A stretch of DNA of 52,467 nucleotides from Pelargonium tetragonum. Taxonomy: Eukaryota > Streptophyta > Magnoliopsida > Geraniales > Geraniaceae. Position numbers and translations under genes: made by a program. Positions within the stretch are counted from its first letter, which is position 1, and the number at the start of each line of letters is the position of its first letter. Below are positions 51,071 through 52,467 of this stretch, piece after piece. The stretch is taken from NCBI GenBank assembly GCA_036897445.1, contig JAYMTL010000131.1, positions 1 to 52,467 of the forward strand, in the 5' to 3' direction. The notes beneath the pieces were generated by a model. That model searched no databases. It saw only the letters and a program-made list of their open reading frames with translations, and had not been told where the DNA came from.

Positions 51071-51879
51071 ATCTTAATGGGGTTCCTTTGCTCCCTATAG
51101 CTCTCTAGCTTTAGAGCGAAAGTCTTTTAGTAAATAAAAGGCAAGTCTACGCCTCGATTATTCCCAGCTCAAAAATGTAATAGGTAGGGTGTAAGTGTAT
51201 AGGGATTGTCAAATCAAAAAGGGGAATTCCTTTACTGTCAGTTAATGTGCTAATAAAAAGTGTAAGTGGATTCCGAAAGCAAGTTAGTTGATTCGGTAGC
51301 TTGGATTAGGCCTACTAAAAAAGGGGTGTTATAGGAATTGTACTCGCGGATTACCCCTGTATAATGTATAAGGAGAATCTTGAGATTGTAAAATCCCTGG
51401 CTTTTAACCTCTTTTTCTAAGTGCATACTCTTAATTTGTACTCACTCTCCCTTAAATTTAGATTTTAAAGAAAGAGGGTTTTTCCTTTTCTTATGCTCTT
51501 ATTTTAGACCGGGCAGGAACTAATGAAAATTCCTAACAACGATAGGATACAAAATAGAAAAAGAAATATCTTAGCTCCTATCTTTCTTTATGAAAATTCG
51601 GAAATTGAAACAGGGGAACATAAGAGGAACTCCTTAATTAAAAGACTCGTCTATCAGTCCAAATCAAAGATAAGGAATTAGGTAACGTAGTTAAGCAAAC
51701 AAGGCTAAAGTTTCTATAAACTCTTTCCTTTTTCGTAAGTTTCTGTGTTTTGGCCAGTTTTACGTCAAATTTTTATTATATTGGAGCTCTTGATACTAGT
51801 AGGACTCCTTTTTATTTAACTTGCTTACATTAAGGTGCGGGCCCAGGGAATCTCTACCAAAAGGGATCTCATTAAGGTT

Positions 51880-52210
51880 TTCTCTCTACAATAACAACTA
51901 AGTAATAATAGAAAATCTCCCTTAAAATCGATTTGACTTTAGACTTTTTATCCCATTACTATTCTAGAATAATACAAATACTAAGGTTTTCTATTAAGAC
52001 ATAAGTAACTAAACTAAAAAAGACTCTAAAACTATAGCTAGAGAGGACTTTCCTATCCCATTTAGATTTAGTACTAAGATCTATTCTATCTACTTCTACA
52101 ATATAATTTCTTTACTTCCTAACAATAAGACTTGTCTACTAGCTACAAATAAAAAAGAACAATAAGAGTACTAACCAGCTTCCTTAGAAGTACAGGTATT
52201 ACCATAACCT
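51880..52210 (+). repeat. Low-complexity repeat-family segment B11
   Basis: An A- and CT-rich stretch like the first half of segment B8. CTAGCTACAAATAAA near 52138 matches the complement of part of B4. No gene is visible. Confidence 0.35.
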
Positions 52211-52467
52211 ATTCATTTTTCTCTCAAAAGTCCCTCTTATATATAAACCAAGTTAATTAAAGGGATAACTTACTAACGGTGTCAGTACAGTAAAACTATG
52301 CGGTAAGTTACCTAATCACTAATAGGAATATCCTATAAACTCTTAAAATAAAAACGGAGATTAAATAATAGTAAGAAAGCGTAATTTCAGTACAGAGCAT
52401 CCAAAACAGAAAAGGCAGGCCTCGAGGCAAAGGCGGCCCAAGTCTCTGTGGAACTTATAACCAATAT

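Overview
This 52 kb window is almost entirely non-coding, A+T-rich DNA. Five 60-base lines that I counted ranged from 23% to 43% G+C and averaged about 35%. The only gene I can support firmly is an elongator tRNA-Met(CAU) at 42481-42553. It is a perfect cloverleaf and closely resembles the plastid/cyanobacterial-type trnM. A second tRNA at 19471-19542 has a GCA anticodon and plastid-like trnC D and anticodon arms, but several helix positions are mismatched and it lacks the expected U73. I call it a diverged or decaying trnC. Both lie on the + strand, 23 kb apart.

No protein gene is recognisable. The longest ATG-initiated reading frame is 99 codons, and none of the frames of 60 codons or more resembles a family I know. 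At this base composition, a few dozen such frames are expected by chance. The best guess for the source is a giant, gene-poor plastid genome, such as the roughly 2 Mb plastomes reported for dasycladalean green algae (Acetabularia). A large plant or algal mitochondrial genome carrying plastid-derived tRNAs is the main alternative. The tRNAs support plastid ancestry; the lineage is inference.

The rest is patterned non-coding DNA. (1) A background is sprinkled with short cassettes in which a run of G is followed within three bases by a run of C. At least 13 examples of GGGG-N(0-3)-CCC are present where I estimate one or two by chance. (2) There are compositionally distinct segments, near 3.3, 8.5, 10.4-12.6, 17.0, 22.2, 23.7-24.8, 48.9, 50.6-51.1 and 51.9-52.2 kb. 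They are built of AGAAG/CTATA/TAGCTACAAG-type words and share sub-blocks in both orientations, as degraded members of one repeat family would. (3) One exact 14-mer, TAATTACATTACCT, occurs five times, always on the + strand, between 23 and 46 kb. (4) There are a few strong hairpins: a 16-17 bp perfect inverted repeat at 378-413, a 17-pair near-palindrome at 33453-33486, and a 76-base element at 48404-48479 whose helices exclude one another like an RNA switch.

No CRISPR array, insertion sequence, rRNA, transposase, reverse transcriptase or viral element was seen. The two tRNAs would serve organellar translation. Nothing visible in the remaining DNA suggests an operon or pathway.
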